Shown: piece by piece, positions 17,442-26,390 of the stretch
How the letters are laid out: each line of letters begins with the position of its first letter
Numbering within the stretch: position 1 is the first letter of the stretch
NCBI RefSeq assembly: GCF_014655595.1
Contig: NZ_BNBL01000001.1
Coordinates: forward strand, 1,156,310-1,220,309
Origin: Streptomyces griseocarneus
GTDB lineage: Bacteria > Actinomycetota > Actinomycetes > Streptomycetales > Streptomycetaceae
Length of the DNA: 64,000 nucleotides
Direction: 5' to 3'
Made by a program: the position numbers and the translations under genes
Notes under the pieces: model-generated
What the model was told of the DNA's origin: nothing
The model's database searches: none
Seen by the model: the letters and a program-made list of their open reading frames with translations, nothing else

Positions 17442-19028
17442 GTGAAACGATGGCGGGCCCTGATCGTGCTCGGGACGGCCCAGTTCCTGATGGTGCTGGA
17501 CACGTCGGTCATGAACGTCTCGATCAGCACGCTGGTCGAGGACTTCCGCACCGAGGTCACGGCGATCCAGGCGGTCATCACCCTCTACACCCTGATCATG
17601 GCCGCCTTCATGATCACAGGCGGGAAGCTCGGCGACGCGTTCGGCCGCCGCCGGGCCTTCGCCGTCGGGCTGGTCGTGTACGGAGTCGGCTCCGCCCTCA
17701 CCTCGCTGGCACCGTCGCTGTGGGTGCTGGCGCTGGGCTGGTCGGTGATCGAGGGGCTGGGCGCCACCCTCGTCCTCCCGGCGCTCGCCGCACTCGTCGC
17801 CGGCGCGTACCGCGGCCGGGAACGGGCCGTCGCCTACGGCGTCATCGGAGGGCTGGCCGGCGCCGGCATCGCGGTGGGGCCGCTGCTCGGCGGATGGGTG
17901 ACGACGTACCTGACCTGGCGGCTGGTGTTCGCCGGCGAGGTCGTGCTCGTCATCGCCATGCTGTGCGTCCTCCGGTGGATCCCGGACGTCCCGCGGGAGC
18001 CGCGGACCCCGCTGGACAAGGGCGGCGTCGTCCTGTCCGCGGCCGGGCTCGCCCTCGTCGTCCTGGGTGTCCTGCAGAGCAGTTCCTGGGGATGGCTCAA
18101 GCCCCGCAACCCGCCCTTCACCGTCCTCGGCTTCTCCCCGACCGTGTTCGTCATCGCGGCGGGGGGCGTGGTGCTGTGGCTGTTCTGCTCGTGGGAACGG
18201 CGGCAGTCGGCGCGGGGGAGGGAACCCCTGGTGCGCCTGTCGCTGTTCGCGCTGCCGCCGCTGCGGTCGGGGCTGACCATGTTGCTCTGTCAGAACCTCG
18301 TCCTGCTGGGCCTGTTCTTCATCATCCCGCTGTACCTGCAGGTCGTGCAGGGTCTCGACGCCTTCCAGACCGGACTGCGCCTGCTGCCGGTGTCGGTGAC
18401 GATGCTCCTGTCCGCCATGGCCGGCCCGCTGCTCGGCCGGATCGCCGCACCCCGGACGGTGGTGCGAAGCGGGCTGCTCGTGCTCGTCGTGGCGGCCGTA
18501 TGGCTGCTGGCCACGATCGAGCCCGAGATCGACAGCCTCTCCTTCGGCCTGGCGATGGCCGTCCTCGGCCTGGGCATGGGGCTCCTCGCCTCCCAGCTGG
18601 GCAATGTCGTGCAGTCCAGCGTCGGGGAGGCCGAACGCAGCGAGGTCGGCGGCCTGCAGTACAGCGCGCAGAACCTCGGCTCGTCCCTGGGCACCGCACT
18701 CATCGGCTCCCTGCTGATCGGAGCGCTGGTCCACGCCTTCACCACGCAGATCGAAGGCAACCCGAAGGTCTCGGACGCGGCCCGGCAGCAGGCGGGCATC
18801 ACCATGGAGGCGGGGGTGAGCTTCGTCGGTACGGACCAGGTGCGCACCGCCGCCGAGCGTGCCGCGCTCCCGCCCTCCGAAGTCGACGCGATCGTCGACT
18901 CCTACGCCGCCGCGCAGCTCGACGCCCTCAAGGCCGCCGTCCTGGCCGCCGCGGCCGTCACCCTCGGCGCCTTCCCGTTCACCCGCCGACTGCCGGCCGA
19001 GCGGCTGAGCAGGGAAGCCGGCCGGTGA
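17442..19028 (+). CDS. DHA2-family MFS drug exporter
   Basis: This 528-residue transporter of the EmrB/QacA type has about 14 predicted helices. It shows the family motif LDTSVMNVSISTLVEDF in helix 1, GGKLGDAFGRRRAF (motif A) and GPLLGGWVTTYLTWRLVF (motif C region). It starts with GTG at 17442, with GGAGAGGG about 8 bases upstream. The extracytoplasmic stretch near residues 440-490 is long and acidic. It overlaps the following channel gene by GTGA. Proton-driven export of a toxic compound is the family role; the substrate is unknown. Confidence 0.9.
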   Translation: MKRWRALIVLGTAQFLMVLDTSVMNVSISTLVEDFRTEVTAIQAVITLYTLIMAAFMITGGKLGDAFGRRRAFAVGLVVYGVGSALTSLAPSLWVLALGWSVIEGLGATLVLPALAALVAGAYRGRERAVAYGVIGGLAGAGIAVGPLLGGWVTTYLTWRLVFAGEVVLVIAMLCVLRWIPDVPREPRTPLDKGGVVLSAAGLALVVLGVLQSSSWGWLKPRNPPFTVLGFSPTVFVIAAGGVVLWLFCSWERRQSARGREPLVRLSLFALPPLRSGLTMLLCQNLVLLGLFFIIPLYLQVVQGLDAFQTGLRLLPVSVTMLLSAMAGPLLGRIAAPRTVVRSGLLVLVVAAVWLLATIEPEIDSLSFGLAMAVLGLGMGLLASQLGNVVQSSVGEAERSEVGGLQYSAQNLGSSLGTALIGSLLIGALVHAFTTQIEGNPKVSDAARQQAGITMEAGVSFVGTDQVRTAAERAALPPSEVDAIVDSYAAAQLDALKAAVLAAAAVTLGAFPFTRRLPAERLSREAGR

Positions 19029-19564
19029 GCGTGGTCCTGCGGCCCGTCGGCACCGCGACCGGTCTCGTCCTCGCCTACTACCTGCTGCCCCTGGACAAGA
19101 GGTTCGAGGGAAGCACCGCCGTGGGCCTCGTCCTCGGCCTGGCCGCCGTGGCGGCCCTCTTCACCTGGCAGATCCGCTCGATCATGCGGTCCTCGCGGCC
19201 CCGGCTGCGGGCCGTCGAGGCGCTGGCCACCACGGTGCCGCTGTTCCTGCTGCTCTTCGCGGGCGCGTACTACCTCCTGGAGCAGGCCGAGCCGGGGAGT
19301 TTCTCCGAGCCCCTCAGCCGGACCGACGCCCTGTACTTCGCGCTCACGGTGTTCAGCACCGTCGGCTTCGGCGACATCACCCCCCACGCGGAACAGGCAC
19401 GGATCGTCACCATGGTCCAGATGTCCGGCGACATCCTGCTCGTCGGTGTCGCCGCCCACGTCGTCGTCGGCGCGGTCCAGTCCGCCCTCGGGCGCGGGCC
19501 GGCCGACGGATCACCTCCCGCTCCCGGAGGGGCCTCCGGCCCGGGCGGAGCCGGCGGCGGGTAG
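19025..19564 (+). CDS. Two-TM potassium-channel-like protein
   Basis: This is a 179-residue protein. Two short hydrophobic segments (about 8-25 and 32-48) precede a pore module: an outer helix at 66-88, a pore helix and the selectivity filter TVGFGD at 112-117, then an inner helix at 128-152. The filter is the classic K+ signature with Phe for Tyr, as in many bacterial Ion_trans_2 channels. The tail is Gly/Pro-rich. Translation is coupled to the upstream MFS gene. Its last 54 bases overlap the convergent lipid kinase gene. Confidence 0.85.
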   Translation: MSVVLRPVGTATGLVLAYYLLPLDKRFEGSTAVGLVLGLAAVAALFTWQIRSIMRSSRPRLRAVEALATTVPLFLLLFAGAYYLLEQAEPGSFSEPLSRTDALYFALTVFSTVGFGDITPHAEQARIVTMVQMSGDILLVGVAAHVVVGAVQSALGRGPADGSPPAPGGASGPGGAGGG

Positions 19565-20881
19565 GCCACGGCCCGCCGTGACGGCGAGCTCCCACAGGCG
19601 CCGCCAGTCCAGACGCGGCCGCGCCGGCGGAACGCCCGGACGGTGCCGGGGCACCCGTACCCGCAGCGCACCGGGCTCCGACACGCAGCGCACGGGAGCG
19701 GGGAGCGTCAGCGCCTCGCCGTCGACGCCGACCCGCACCTCCGACTGATCGGCGCCCACGACGACCTCGCCGGCGGTCAGCGCGACCAGGCCGGGCGCGC
19801 GCCGGCCGCGCAGCAGACCGGCCGCCTGCACCGCGCTGTCGACCGTGACGCTCACCAGCCCCAGCACTCCGCCGTCGAGCCGGTCGCGCCGGCCCAGCCC
19901 CGCCCGGTCGCCGACCCGGTACGGGTTGTTGCTGACCAGCACGGCCTGCGGACCGTCGACGCTGACGGCCCCGGCGCCGACCGTCAGCCGGGGGCCGCGC
20001 TGATGGGTCAGCACGTCGGGCAGCAGCCGCAGCAGGGTGCCGGCCTTGTCGTCGCGGTACGCCGGGCTCTGCACGACCTCCGCGTACGCGCCGAAGGAGG
20101 CGTTGTTGACGAAGACGCGCCCGCCGACGCGGCCGAGGTCCACCCGGAACTCCACCCCGTCGGTGAGCGCCTCCAGGCTCCGCGACGGGTCGTCCCGGTC
20201 GAGCCCGAGGTCCAGGGCGAAGTGATTGCGCGTCCCGGCCGGCACCACCACGAACGGCACGCCGTGCTCCGCCGCCACCCCCGCCACCAGCGCCTGCGTC
20301 CCGTCGCCACCCGCCACACCGAGCAGGTCCGCGCCCCGGGCGAGGGCGTCGCGGGCGAGGGCGGCGACGTCCGCCGAGCCGGCGGGGCCGAGCAGCACCA
20401 CCTCCGCGCCGAGCGCCTCGGCCTTCTCCTGGAGGCCGAAGCGGCCCACCTTCCCGCCGCCCGAACGCGGGTTCATCAGGAGGCAGGCACGCCCGGGCGG
20501 CGGGACCGGACGGCCGGGAGCCGTGCCCGCCGCCACGTCCGCCCGCAGCGCGGACCGGCCCGCGACGCCGGCCAGCGCGCACAGGGCCAGCGAGACCAGG
20601 ACGAGCCAGAGCAGCCTCGCCGCGACGTACGACGCGAGCACGGCCGGCGGCGCCGCCGCGGCCACGACCAGGGCGACGCCCCGCACCACGCCCCGGCGCG
20701 TCAGCGCCCACCACCCGGCCGCCGCCGCGACGACCAGGCCCGCCGCCCCCACGGCCGCCAGCCCCACGCTCTTGAACCCCGCCACGGACAACAGGAGCAC
20801 CCCCGCGCCGACGGCCGCCACGACCGCCAGGCGCGCGCTCCAGCGCTGCCGTGCCCCTCCGGGGGCGGCGACATGCCTCAT
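19511..20881 (-). CDS. Membrane-attached diacylglycerol/lipid kinase family protein
   Basis: This is a 456-residue protein. The first 115 residues form about four membrane helices. The rest is a DAGK-type catalytic domain with NPRSGGGKVGRF, the nucleotide-binding VAGGDGTQALV, a VVPAGTRNHFALDLGLD segment and the C-terminal VGVDGEAL strand. Members phosphorylate diacylglycerol or related lipids with ATP. The fused membrane part is common in Streptomyces. The start is ATG 20881 (MRHVAAPGG). It overlaps the convergent channel gene by 54 bases. Confidence 0.85.
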   Translation of the reverse strand: MRHVAAPGGARQRWSARLAVVAAVGAGVLLLSVAGFKSVGLAAVGAAGLVVAAAAGWWALTRRGVVRGVALVVAAAAPPAVLASYVAARLLWLVLVSLALCALAGVAGRSALRADVAAGTAPGRPVPPPGRACLLMNPRSGGGKVGRFGLQEKAEALGAEVVLLGPAGSADVAALARDALARGADLLGVAGGDGTQALVAGVAAEHGVPFVVVPAGTRNHFALDLGLDRDDPSRSLEALTDGVEFRVDLGRVGGRVFVNNASFGAYAEVVQSPAYRDDKAGTLLRLLPDVLTHQRGPRLTVGAGAVSVDGPQAVLVSNNPYRVGDRAGLGRRDRLDGGVLGLVSVTVDSAVQAAGLLRGRRAPGLVALTAGEVVVGADQSEVRVGVDGEALTLPAPVRCVSEPGALRVRVPRHRPGVPPARPRLDWRRLWELAVTAGRGLPAAGSARAGGPSGSGR

Positions 20882-20946
20882 GGCACCTCCAGGGCTCGTG
20901 ACCCGGCCCTTCCCGTCATTGTCGCCGCCCGAGGGGTCGCCACCGT

Positions 20947-20961
20947 CACCCGGAACGGGTG
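20947..20961. promoter_or_regulatory. 15-base inverted repeat, candidate operator (copy 2)
   Basis: CACCCGGAACGGGTG carries the same 6-base arms as 17268-17282 with a different centre. It sits 65 bases before the minus-strand lipid kinase start and 148 bases before the plus-strand gene at 21110. Confidence 0.5.
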
Positions 20962-21109
20962 AGGCAGACCCCGGCGCGCCGGGCCCACAGTGGGACTGCC
21001 ACCGGTCCAGGACGGACCGGCGACAGGGAGACCGCTTCGCGGCCACGGGCACGCACCGCGGCGCGGGCGGAGCCCCGCCCGGGGCGACGGCCGAGGAAGG
21101 CGGACCCGG

Positions 21110-22084
21110 ATGAACGGCGGCGGACGTACCACCGGTGGGTCGCGGCCGGCCCGTCCGGAGGAGTCGGCGACGGTGCAGGCCCAGGCGCTGCTGCCGATGA
21201 TCTGGGCCGATCCGCAGCACATGCCCGAGCAGCTGGCCTTCTTCGCGGTGCGGCGGTTCGGCCCCCGGGCCGCCGCCGCCGTGGACCGCCGGAAGCAGCG
21301 CAGGCCGGCGGCCGGGGCCGACGAGCTCCGCCGGGAGGCCATCGCCCACGGAACGCGCATGACGATCGCCGACGGTGCCGCGCTGGGCGGGCCGTTCATG
21401 ATCGTCATGCCCGTGAGCTTCGTGGCGGCGCTGCTCTCCCAGGCCCGGATGGTGCTCGAGCTGGCCGTCCTCGCCGGGCACGACCCCCACAGCGAGGACC
21501 GGGTGGTGGACCTGCTGGTCCTCCAGGACGTGTACCCGTCGACCGAGGCCGCCGCCGAGGCCCTGGGCGGGGTCAAGCGCCGCCCGCCGGGGGGCCGGGG
21601 CCGGATCCCCCGGCGGACGCGGTGGTCGATGATCGTCAGGATGGCGGCGATCCTCGGCATCGTGGGCGGGGGCGGCGAGAAGCGCAGCAGGCTCCAGCAG
21701 GTGGTCTCGACGCTCCCGATTGCGGTCCTGTTCCTCGTGGGCATGGTGCTGCCGTTGATCTGGGTGCCCGCCCTCGCGGTCATCTACCGCAAGAACACCC
21801 TGCGGCTCGGAGCGAAGGCCGTGCGGTACTACACCCCGGGCGCCGTGGGGGAGCCGCTCAGACACGGCGGACGGCTCTCCCACGTGCCCAGGGGAGCCGG
21901 CTTCGCCGCCGTCCTGCGGGTCCTCGCCCTCGCCGTCGTGCCCTTCGCGGCCGCCGCCGCGGTCGTCGTGGCCGACATCCGGCTGGCCGGCGGGTTCTGG
22001 GGCACCGGCCTGATCGTCCTCGTCGCGGTCTCCCTTCTCGCGGCGGGCTTCTGGTTCGTACGCCGCCGGTCACGCCGGCGGTGA
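21110..22084 (+). CDS. Membrane protein of unknown function, weakly EcsC-like
   Basis: This is a 324-residue protein. A soluble N-terminal half of about 90 residues has an RRFGPRAAAAVDRRK segment. It leads to a hydrophobic stretch at 92-125 with a HDPHSEDRVVDLLVLQDVYPS motif, which slightly recalls EcsC-family proteins. Helices follow at about 205-225, 265-285 and 293-315. ATG 21110 has GAGGAAGG 9 bases upstream. The DUF2252 gene follows after 18 bases, so the two likely form an operon. The family assignment is uncertain. Confidence 0.6.
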   Translation: MNGGGRTTGGSRPARPEESATVQAQALLPMIWADPQHMPEQLAFFAVRRFGPRAAAAVDRRKQRRPAAGADELRREAIAHGTRMTIADGAALGGPFMIVMPVSFVAALLSQARMVLELAVLAGHDPHSEDRVVDLLVLQDVYPSTEAAAEALGGVKRRPPGGRGRIPRRTRWSMIVRMAAILGIVGGGGEKRSRLQQVVSTLPIAVLFLVGMVLPLIWVPALAVIYRKNTLRLGAKAVRYYTPGAVGEPLRHGGRLSHVPRGAGFAAVLRVLALAVVPFAAAAAVVVADIRLAGGFWGTGLIVLVAVSLLAAGFWFVRRRSRRR

Positions 22085-22102
22085 GGAGGGAAGGAGACGG
22101 CC

Positions 22103-23503
22103 GTGAGCACGCAGGAGCACCCCCCGACGCCGGACGAACGCGCGGCACGCGGCAAGGCGGCGCGCGGCCGGGTGCCGCGCTCGGCCCATGCCGGGCTGGA
22201 GCCCCGGAACGACCGGGCCGACCCGGTGGCGGTCCTCGAACGGCAGAGCGCCGACCGCGCGCCGGAACTCGTGCCGATCCGCTACGGGAGAATGCTGGAG
22301 TCGTCGTTCTCCTTCTACCGCGGCGCCCCGGCCGTCATGGCCGCGGACCTGGGCACCCAGCCCCGCACCGGCATCGAGGCGCAGCTGTGCGGAGACGCCC
22401 ACCTGCTGAACTTCGGGCTCTTCGCCTCGCCCGAGCGCCACCTGGTCTTCGACGTCAACGACTTCGACGAGACGCTGCCCGGGCCGTGGGAGTGGGACGT
22501 CAAGCGGCTGGCCGCCGGCATGGCCGTCGTGGGACGGGAGAACGGCTTCTCGGCGAAGCAGCGCGCTGACGTCGTCCGCGGCACCGTGCGGGCGTACCGG
22601 CAGGCGATGCGCGGCTTCGCGGGAATGCGCAACCTCGACGTGTGGTACGCGCGGGCCGACGCCGAGCGCCTGCGCGAGCTCTTCGCCGACCGCCTCGACA
22701 AACGAGGACGCCGCCGGCTCTCCCACGTGCTGGAGACCGCGCGGACCCGCGACCACCTGCAGGCCTTCGAGCGGCTCACCGAGGTCGTCGACGGCGCCCG
22801 GCGCATCGCCGCCGACCCGCCCCTGGTCGTCCCGCTGGGCGACCTGCTCCCCGACGCCCCCCGCGCCGAACTCGAGGCGCGCCTGCGCGAGCTCGTCGAA
22901 GGCTACGGCCGCAGCCTCGCCTCCGACCGCCGGCACCTGCTGGGCCAGTTCACGATGGCCGACGCCGCGCGCAAGGTCGTGGGGGTCGGCAGCGTGGGCA
23001 CCCGCTGCTGGATCGTGCTGATGCTCGGCAGGGACGACGACGATCCGCTGCTCCTGCAGGCCAAGGAGGCCGGCCCGTCGGTGCTGGCGCCCTACGCGCG
23101 CCCGAGCGCGTACACCAACGAAGGACAACGCGTCGTCTGCGGGCAGCGCTTGATGCAGGCCGCCAGCGACATCTTCCTCGGCTGGGAGCGCGTCACGGGC
23201 ATCGACGGCCGCCGGCGCGACTTCTACGTCCGGCAGTTGCGCGACTGGAAGGCGAGCGCCCGGCCCGAGAGGATGTCGCCCACCGAGCTGCGGTCCTACG
23301 GCGAGCTGTGCGGCGCCACCCTGGCCCGCGCCCACGCCCGTTCCGGCGACCGGATCGCCATCGCCGCGTACCTGGGCGGCGGCGAGGTCTTCGACCGGGC
23401 CCTGGCCGAGTTCGCCGAGACCTACGCCGACCGCAACGAGCACGACCTCCGGCTGCTCGCCGAGGCCGTGCACGGCGGCCGCGTCGTGGCCCGGCCGGCC
23501 TGA
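22103..23503 (+). CDS. DUF2252 family protein
   Basis: This 466-residue soluble protein is of the DUF2252 family, a kinase-like fold of unknown activity common in actinobacteria. Seen motifs are PIRYGRMLESSFSFYRGAP (about 53-71), CGDAHLLNFG (97-106), FDVNDFDETLPGPWEWDVKR and the late LARAHARSGD. The HxxNxG and DxND arrangement resembles the catalytic loops of aminoglycoside-phosphotransferase-like kinases. GTG 22103 has AAGGAG upstream. The biological role is not established. Confidence 0.9.
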   Translation: MSTQEHPPTPDERAARGKAARGRVPRSAHAGLEPRNDRADPVAVLERQSADRAPELVPIRYGRMLESSFSFYRGAPAVMAADLGTQPRTGIEAQLCGDAHLLNFGLFASPERHLVFDVNDFDETLPGPWEWDVKRLAAGMAVVGRENGFSAKQRADVVRGTVRAYRQAMRGFAGMRNLDVWYARADAERLRELFADRLDKRGRRRLSHVLETARTRDHLQAFERLTEVVDGARRIAADPPLVVPLGDLLPDAPRAELEARLRELVEGYGRSLASDRRHLLGQFTMADAARKVVGVGSVGTRCWIVLMLGRDDDDPLLLQAKEAGPSVLAPYARPSAYTNEGQRVVCGQRLMQAASDIFLGWERVTGIDGRRRDFYVRQLRDWKASARPERMSPTELRSYGELCGATLARAHARSGDRIAIAAYLGGGEVFDRALAEFAETYADRNEHDLRLLAEAVHGGRVVARPA

Positions 23504-23528
23504 CGCGTCCGCGCTGTCGGCACGGCGG

Positions 23529-24839
23529 TCACCACATCTTCCACTCCGGCAGGGGATGCTCGCCGGGCAGCCTGTCGGCCACGCCCTCCCGCAGGGCCGG
23601 CCGGCGCGCCACGGCCCCCTCGTACCACCGGCCGTAGCGGCCGGCGAGGACGACGGACGAGACGCCGTGCAGGAGGACGCCGAGCCCGACGGTGACCGCG
23701 ATCACGATGCCCATGAGCCGCGTCCCGGGTACGTGCTCGGCCGCCACGAGCAGCCCGAGGACGAGCGAGGGCAGGCCACGGGAGCCGAACCAGCCGGTGT
23801 AGGCCACGGTGGCCGGGCGCAGCCGGCTGCCCGTGAGGGCGAGGGCGGTGGGCAGCATGCGCACCACCGTCAGGCTCAGCACCGCGTAGGTGACGACACG
23901 CCAGCTCAGGTGTGCCAGCGCGGGTCCGAGCAGCACCGCGCCGAAGACCAGGAAGCTCAGCGCGGCCAGCAGCGCCGCCAGGTGCTCGACCGACTCCAGG
24001 GTGTCGTCCTCGCCGCCCTGGGCGGCGCCCGGCGACGCTCCCGCGCCCACGGCGGCCGTGAAGGCGAAGCCCGCGACCCAGGCGGCGACGAAGGCGCTGC
24101 CGTCCGTGGCGGCCGCGAGCGTGCCCGCCAGCGTGGCGAGGGCCAGCGGCAGGATGCGCCGCCAGTCGTCGGTGACACGGCCCCTGACGCGCGACCGGCA
24201 CAGCAGCCACCCGCCGAGGCCCCCGACCGCCAGCCCCAGCACGGGGCTGAGCACCAGCACGCGCGGGAGGACGCCCGTCACCCCCTGGTGCGAGGCCGCC
24301 GTCCCGGGCAGCCCGGCGAGGAGGACCGCGAAGACCGGCATCACCAGGCACTCGTTGAGGCCGCACTCGGCGTTCAGCCCGTGCCGCACGACCGCCGGGA
24401 TGCGCGGCGCGAACACCGCGGCCTTGCTCACGGACGCGTCGGTGGGCGCGAGGATCACCCCGACGAGCGCGAGCTCCCAGCCCGTCATCCCCGGCAGCAG
24501 CGCCCACGCCAGGAGCACGCCGCCCGCGATCGTCAGCGGCAGCCCGACGACGAGCAGCCGGACGGGCAGGAACCAGCCGCTGCGGAACTCCTCCGAACGA
24601 ATGGTGGCCGCGTCGGTGAACAGCACCAGCGCCAGGGCCACCTCGGCCAGGGTGAGCACCGGCCCGGCGTCGCGCTCCAGGTCCAGCAGGCCGAAGCCGA
24701 CCGGGCCGACGAGCACACCGGCGGCGGTGAACAACAGCGGGGCCGACACCACGGTCGAGGCCAGGCGCCGGGAGACCAGGGCGTACCCGCCGGTCACGGC
24801 GGCCACCGCAGCCGCCGCCCACGCGCCGCTCCCGCTCAC
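23529..24839 (-). CDS. CPA1-type Na+/H+ (cation/proton) antiporter
   Basis: This 436-residue membrane protein has about 12 helices and the CPA1 look: LVLFTDAATIR, GVILAPTDASVSKAAV, and the helix with GLNAECGLNECLVMP. In most relatives the last motif reads GLNDG, with an aspartate that binds the cation; here the position is Glu (NEC), a noteworthy change. GTG 24839 with GGAGG upstream is preferred over a longer ATG start. It probably exchanges Na+ or K+ for protons. It converges on the DUF2252 gene with a 25-base gap. Confidence 0.85.
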   Translation of the reverse strand: MSGSGAWAAAAVAAVTGGYALVSRRLASTVVSAPLLFTAAGVLVGPVGFGLLDLERDAGPVLTLAEVALALVLFTDAATIRSEEFRSGWFLPVRLLVVGLPLTIAGGVLLAWALLPGMTGWELALVGVILAPTDASVSKAAVFAPRIPAVVRHGLNAECGLNECLVMPVFAVLLAGLPGTAASHQGVTGVLPRVLVLSPVLGLAVGGLGGWLLCRSRVRGRVTDDWRRILPLALATLAGTLAAATDGSAFVAAWVAGFAFTAAVGAGASPGAAQGGEDDTLESVEHLAALLAALSFLVFGAVLLGPALAHLSWRVVTYAVLSLTVVRMLPTALALTGSRLRPATVAYTGWFGSRGLPSLVLGLLVAAEHVPGTRLMGIVIAVTVGLGVLLHGVSSVVLAGRYGRWYEGAVARRPALREGVADRLPGEHPLPEWKMW

Positions 24840-25034
24840 GTCTCTCCTCCGGCCGCCCGCGGCGCGCACGGGGCGCCGGTCCGGGACCTACGGTCGGCCC
24901 CGTGCGGGACGGCCTTCCCGGTCGCATGGAGCGTAACGTCACCGGACGCGGTTCCCCCCGCCCTGCGGCCCGTGCGGCAGCCGGGTCGCCCGAGTGGATG
25001 ACGCGGCGGACCCGCAAAGGCCTCTCGAGGCCGG

Positions 25035-26390
25035 TCAGTACAGGTCGCGGCTCAGGCCCGCGACAGGACGCTGGTTCAGGTGGATGCGGGAGGCGGGCAG
25101 GCCGGCGAACTGAGGGCCGAGCTGGGACAGCCGCGTACGCGTGAAGACGCTCAGATGGGGGCCAGCGTGCTGGGCGAGGTCCAGGGCCTGCGCCCACCAC
25201 GTGAACCGGGTCACCACGGCGAGGGGACCGAGGGGCAGCTCGTGGGGGCGTTCGTGCCACCGGGAGCCGTCCAGGAGGATGACCGGTCGCGGGACGGGCA
25301 GCGCGGGGCCGTCCGGCCGGTCACCCGCCCGGCCGCCCAGGAGGAGGGGCTGGGCACCGGACGCGATCGCCCTGTCGACCCACTCCGGCCACCAGGCCGC
25401 CTGCCGGCGCTGGGGAAGCGTGCTCCCCGGCGTGAACCGGGCCGCCTCCCGGACGAAACAGTCCAGGAAGTCCGCCGACCGGGCGGTGTGCACCGCGATG
25501 AGCGGCGTGGCGGCACAGCCGCGCCCGGCACGCGAGAAACACGCCCGCACCGCGGCGCGAGCGGCCGCCCGCACCTGTCCGTCGTGCCGCAGCACGAGCA
25601 GCCCGGGCGGCCGGGGACGCGCCCGCGTTGAACGCGGCGGCCCCTGTCCGCAGCACTGCGGCGCGACGTCGTCCGCGTGCTCGGTCAGGACGGCGCGCAC
25701 CGCACGGGCGGCGGCCTGATCCGCGAGGCCCTGCACGACCAGCTGCCAGGCACCGGCCGGCAGCCCGGCGCGGCGTGCCGCGGACGTCACCGCGAGCGCC
25801 ACCATGGCGCTGCGCACGTCGACTTCGGTGACCACCGCGCCGCCGCGCAGCAGCGCGGGCAGGGCCCCCTCGAGCAGCGAGGCCAGGGGCCGCGCGTCGT
25901 CCACCTGGGAGGCGAGCACCGCCGGGCGCGGCCCGGCCTGCGACTGCGGGCCCACGGGGCCGGCCCTGCCGCGCGGGTGCCATGGAGCGAGGCCGTGGCG
26001 CACGGCCGCCCCGACGTGGCGCAGCACCTGGTCGGCCTGCCGGAGCTCGGCGGCGGCGTCCACGGCGCCCAGACCCGCGGCGTGCGTCAGGACGGAGCCG
26101 AAGGCGCCGTGGCGCGCGGCGAGACCCTCCCGCAGCCGCGTGAGCCACCTGATGCGGTCGACGGTGCGCACCCCGCGCCACACGCCCTGTGCCGTGCGCG
26201 CCCGCTCGACCGAGTTCCTCGCGTCCGCGGGTGAGGAGAGCGGGAGCGAGAGCAGGGGACGGCCGGAGAACGCGCTGTCCACGGGGACGTGTTCACGGTC
26301 CCCGGCGGAGACCGTGCCGGCCTTCAGCGCCGCGGTCAGCGTCGTGCCGAGCAGATCCTGGTAGGTCCGGCAGCGAGGGCGCGAGGGCAT
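25035..26390 (-). CDS. Divergent aldehyde-dehydrogenase-family protein (PUFA-type cluster)
   Basis: This 451-residue protein has an aldehyde-dehydrogenase scaffold that has drifted. The N-terminal half keeps a coiled ALDH start (ARTAQGVWRGVRTVDRIRWL). The catalytic region reads ACFSRAGRGCAATPLIAVH, keeping a cysteine at the family position (usually FxxxGQxC). The glutamate motif ELGG and the NAD loop are not clear. It may be a reductase or a dead paralogue acting on the acyl product of the cluster. ATG 26390 has an AGGGAG site 6 bases upstream, although this places 98 bases inside the preceding gene. It is last in the operon. Confidence 0.65.
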   Translation of the reverse strand: MPSRPRCRTYQDLLGTTLTAALKAGTVSAGDREHVPVDSAFSGRPLLSLPLSSPADARNSVERARTAQGVWRGVRTVDRIRWLTRLREGLAARHGAFGSVLTHAAGLGAVDAAAELRQADQVLRHVGAAVRHGLAPWHPRGRAGPVGPQSQAGPRPAVLASQVDDARPLASLLEGALPALLRGGAVVTEVDVRSAMVALAVTSAARRAGLPAGAWQLVVQGLADQAAARAVRAVLTEHADDVAPQCCGQGPPRSTRARPRPPGLLVLRHDGQVRAAARAAVRACFSRAGRGCAATPLIAVHTARSADFLDCFVREAARFTPGSTLPQRRQAAWWPEWVDRAIASGAQPLLLGGRAGDRPDGPALPVPRPVILLDGSRWHERPHELPLGPLAVVTRFTWWAQALDLAQHAGPHLSVFTRTRLSQLGPQFAGLPASRIHLNQRPVAGLSRDLY

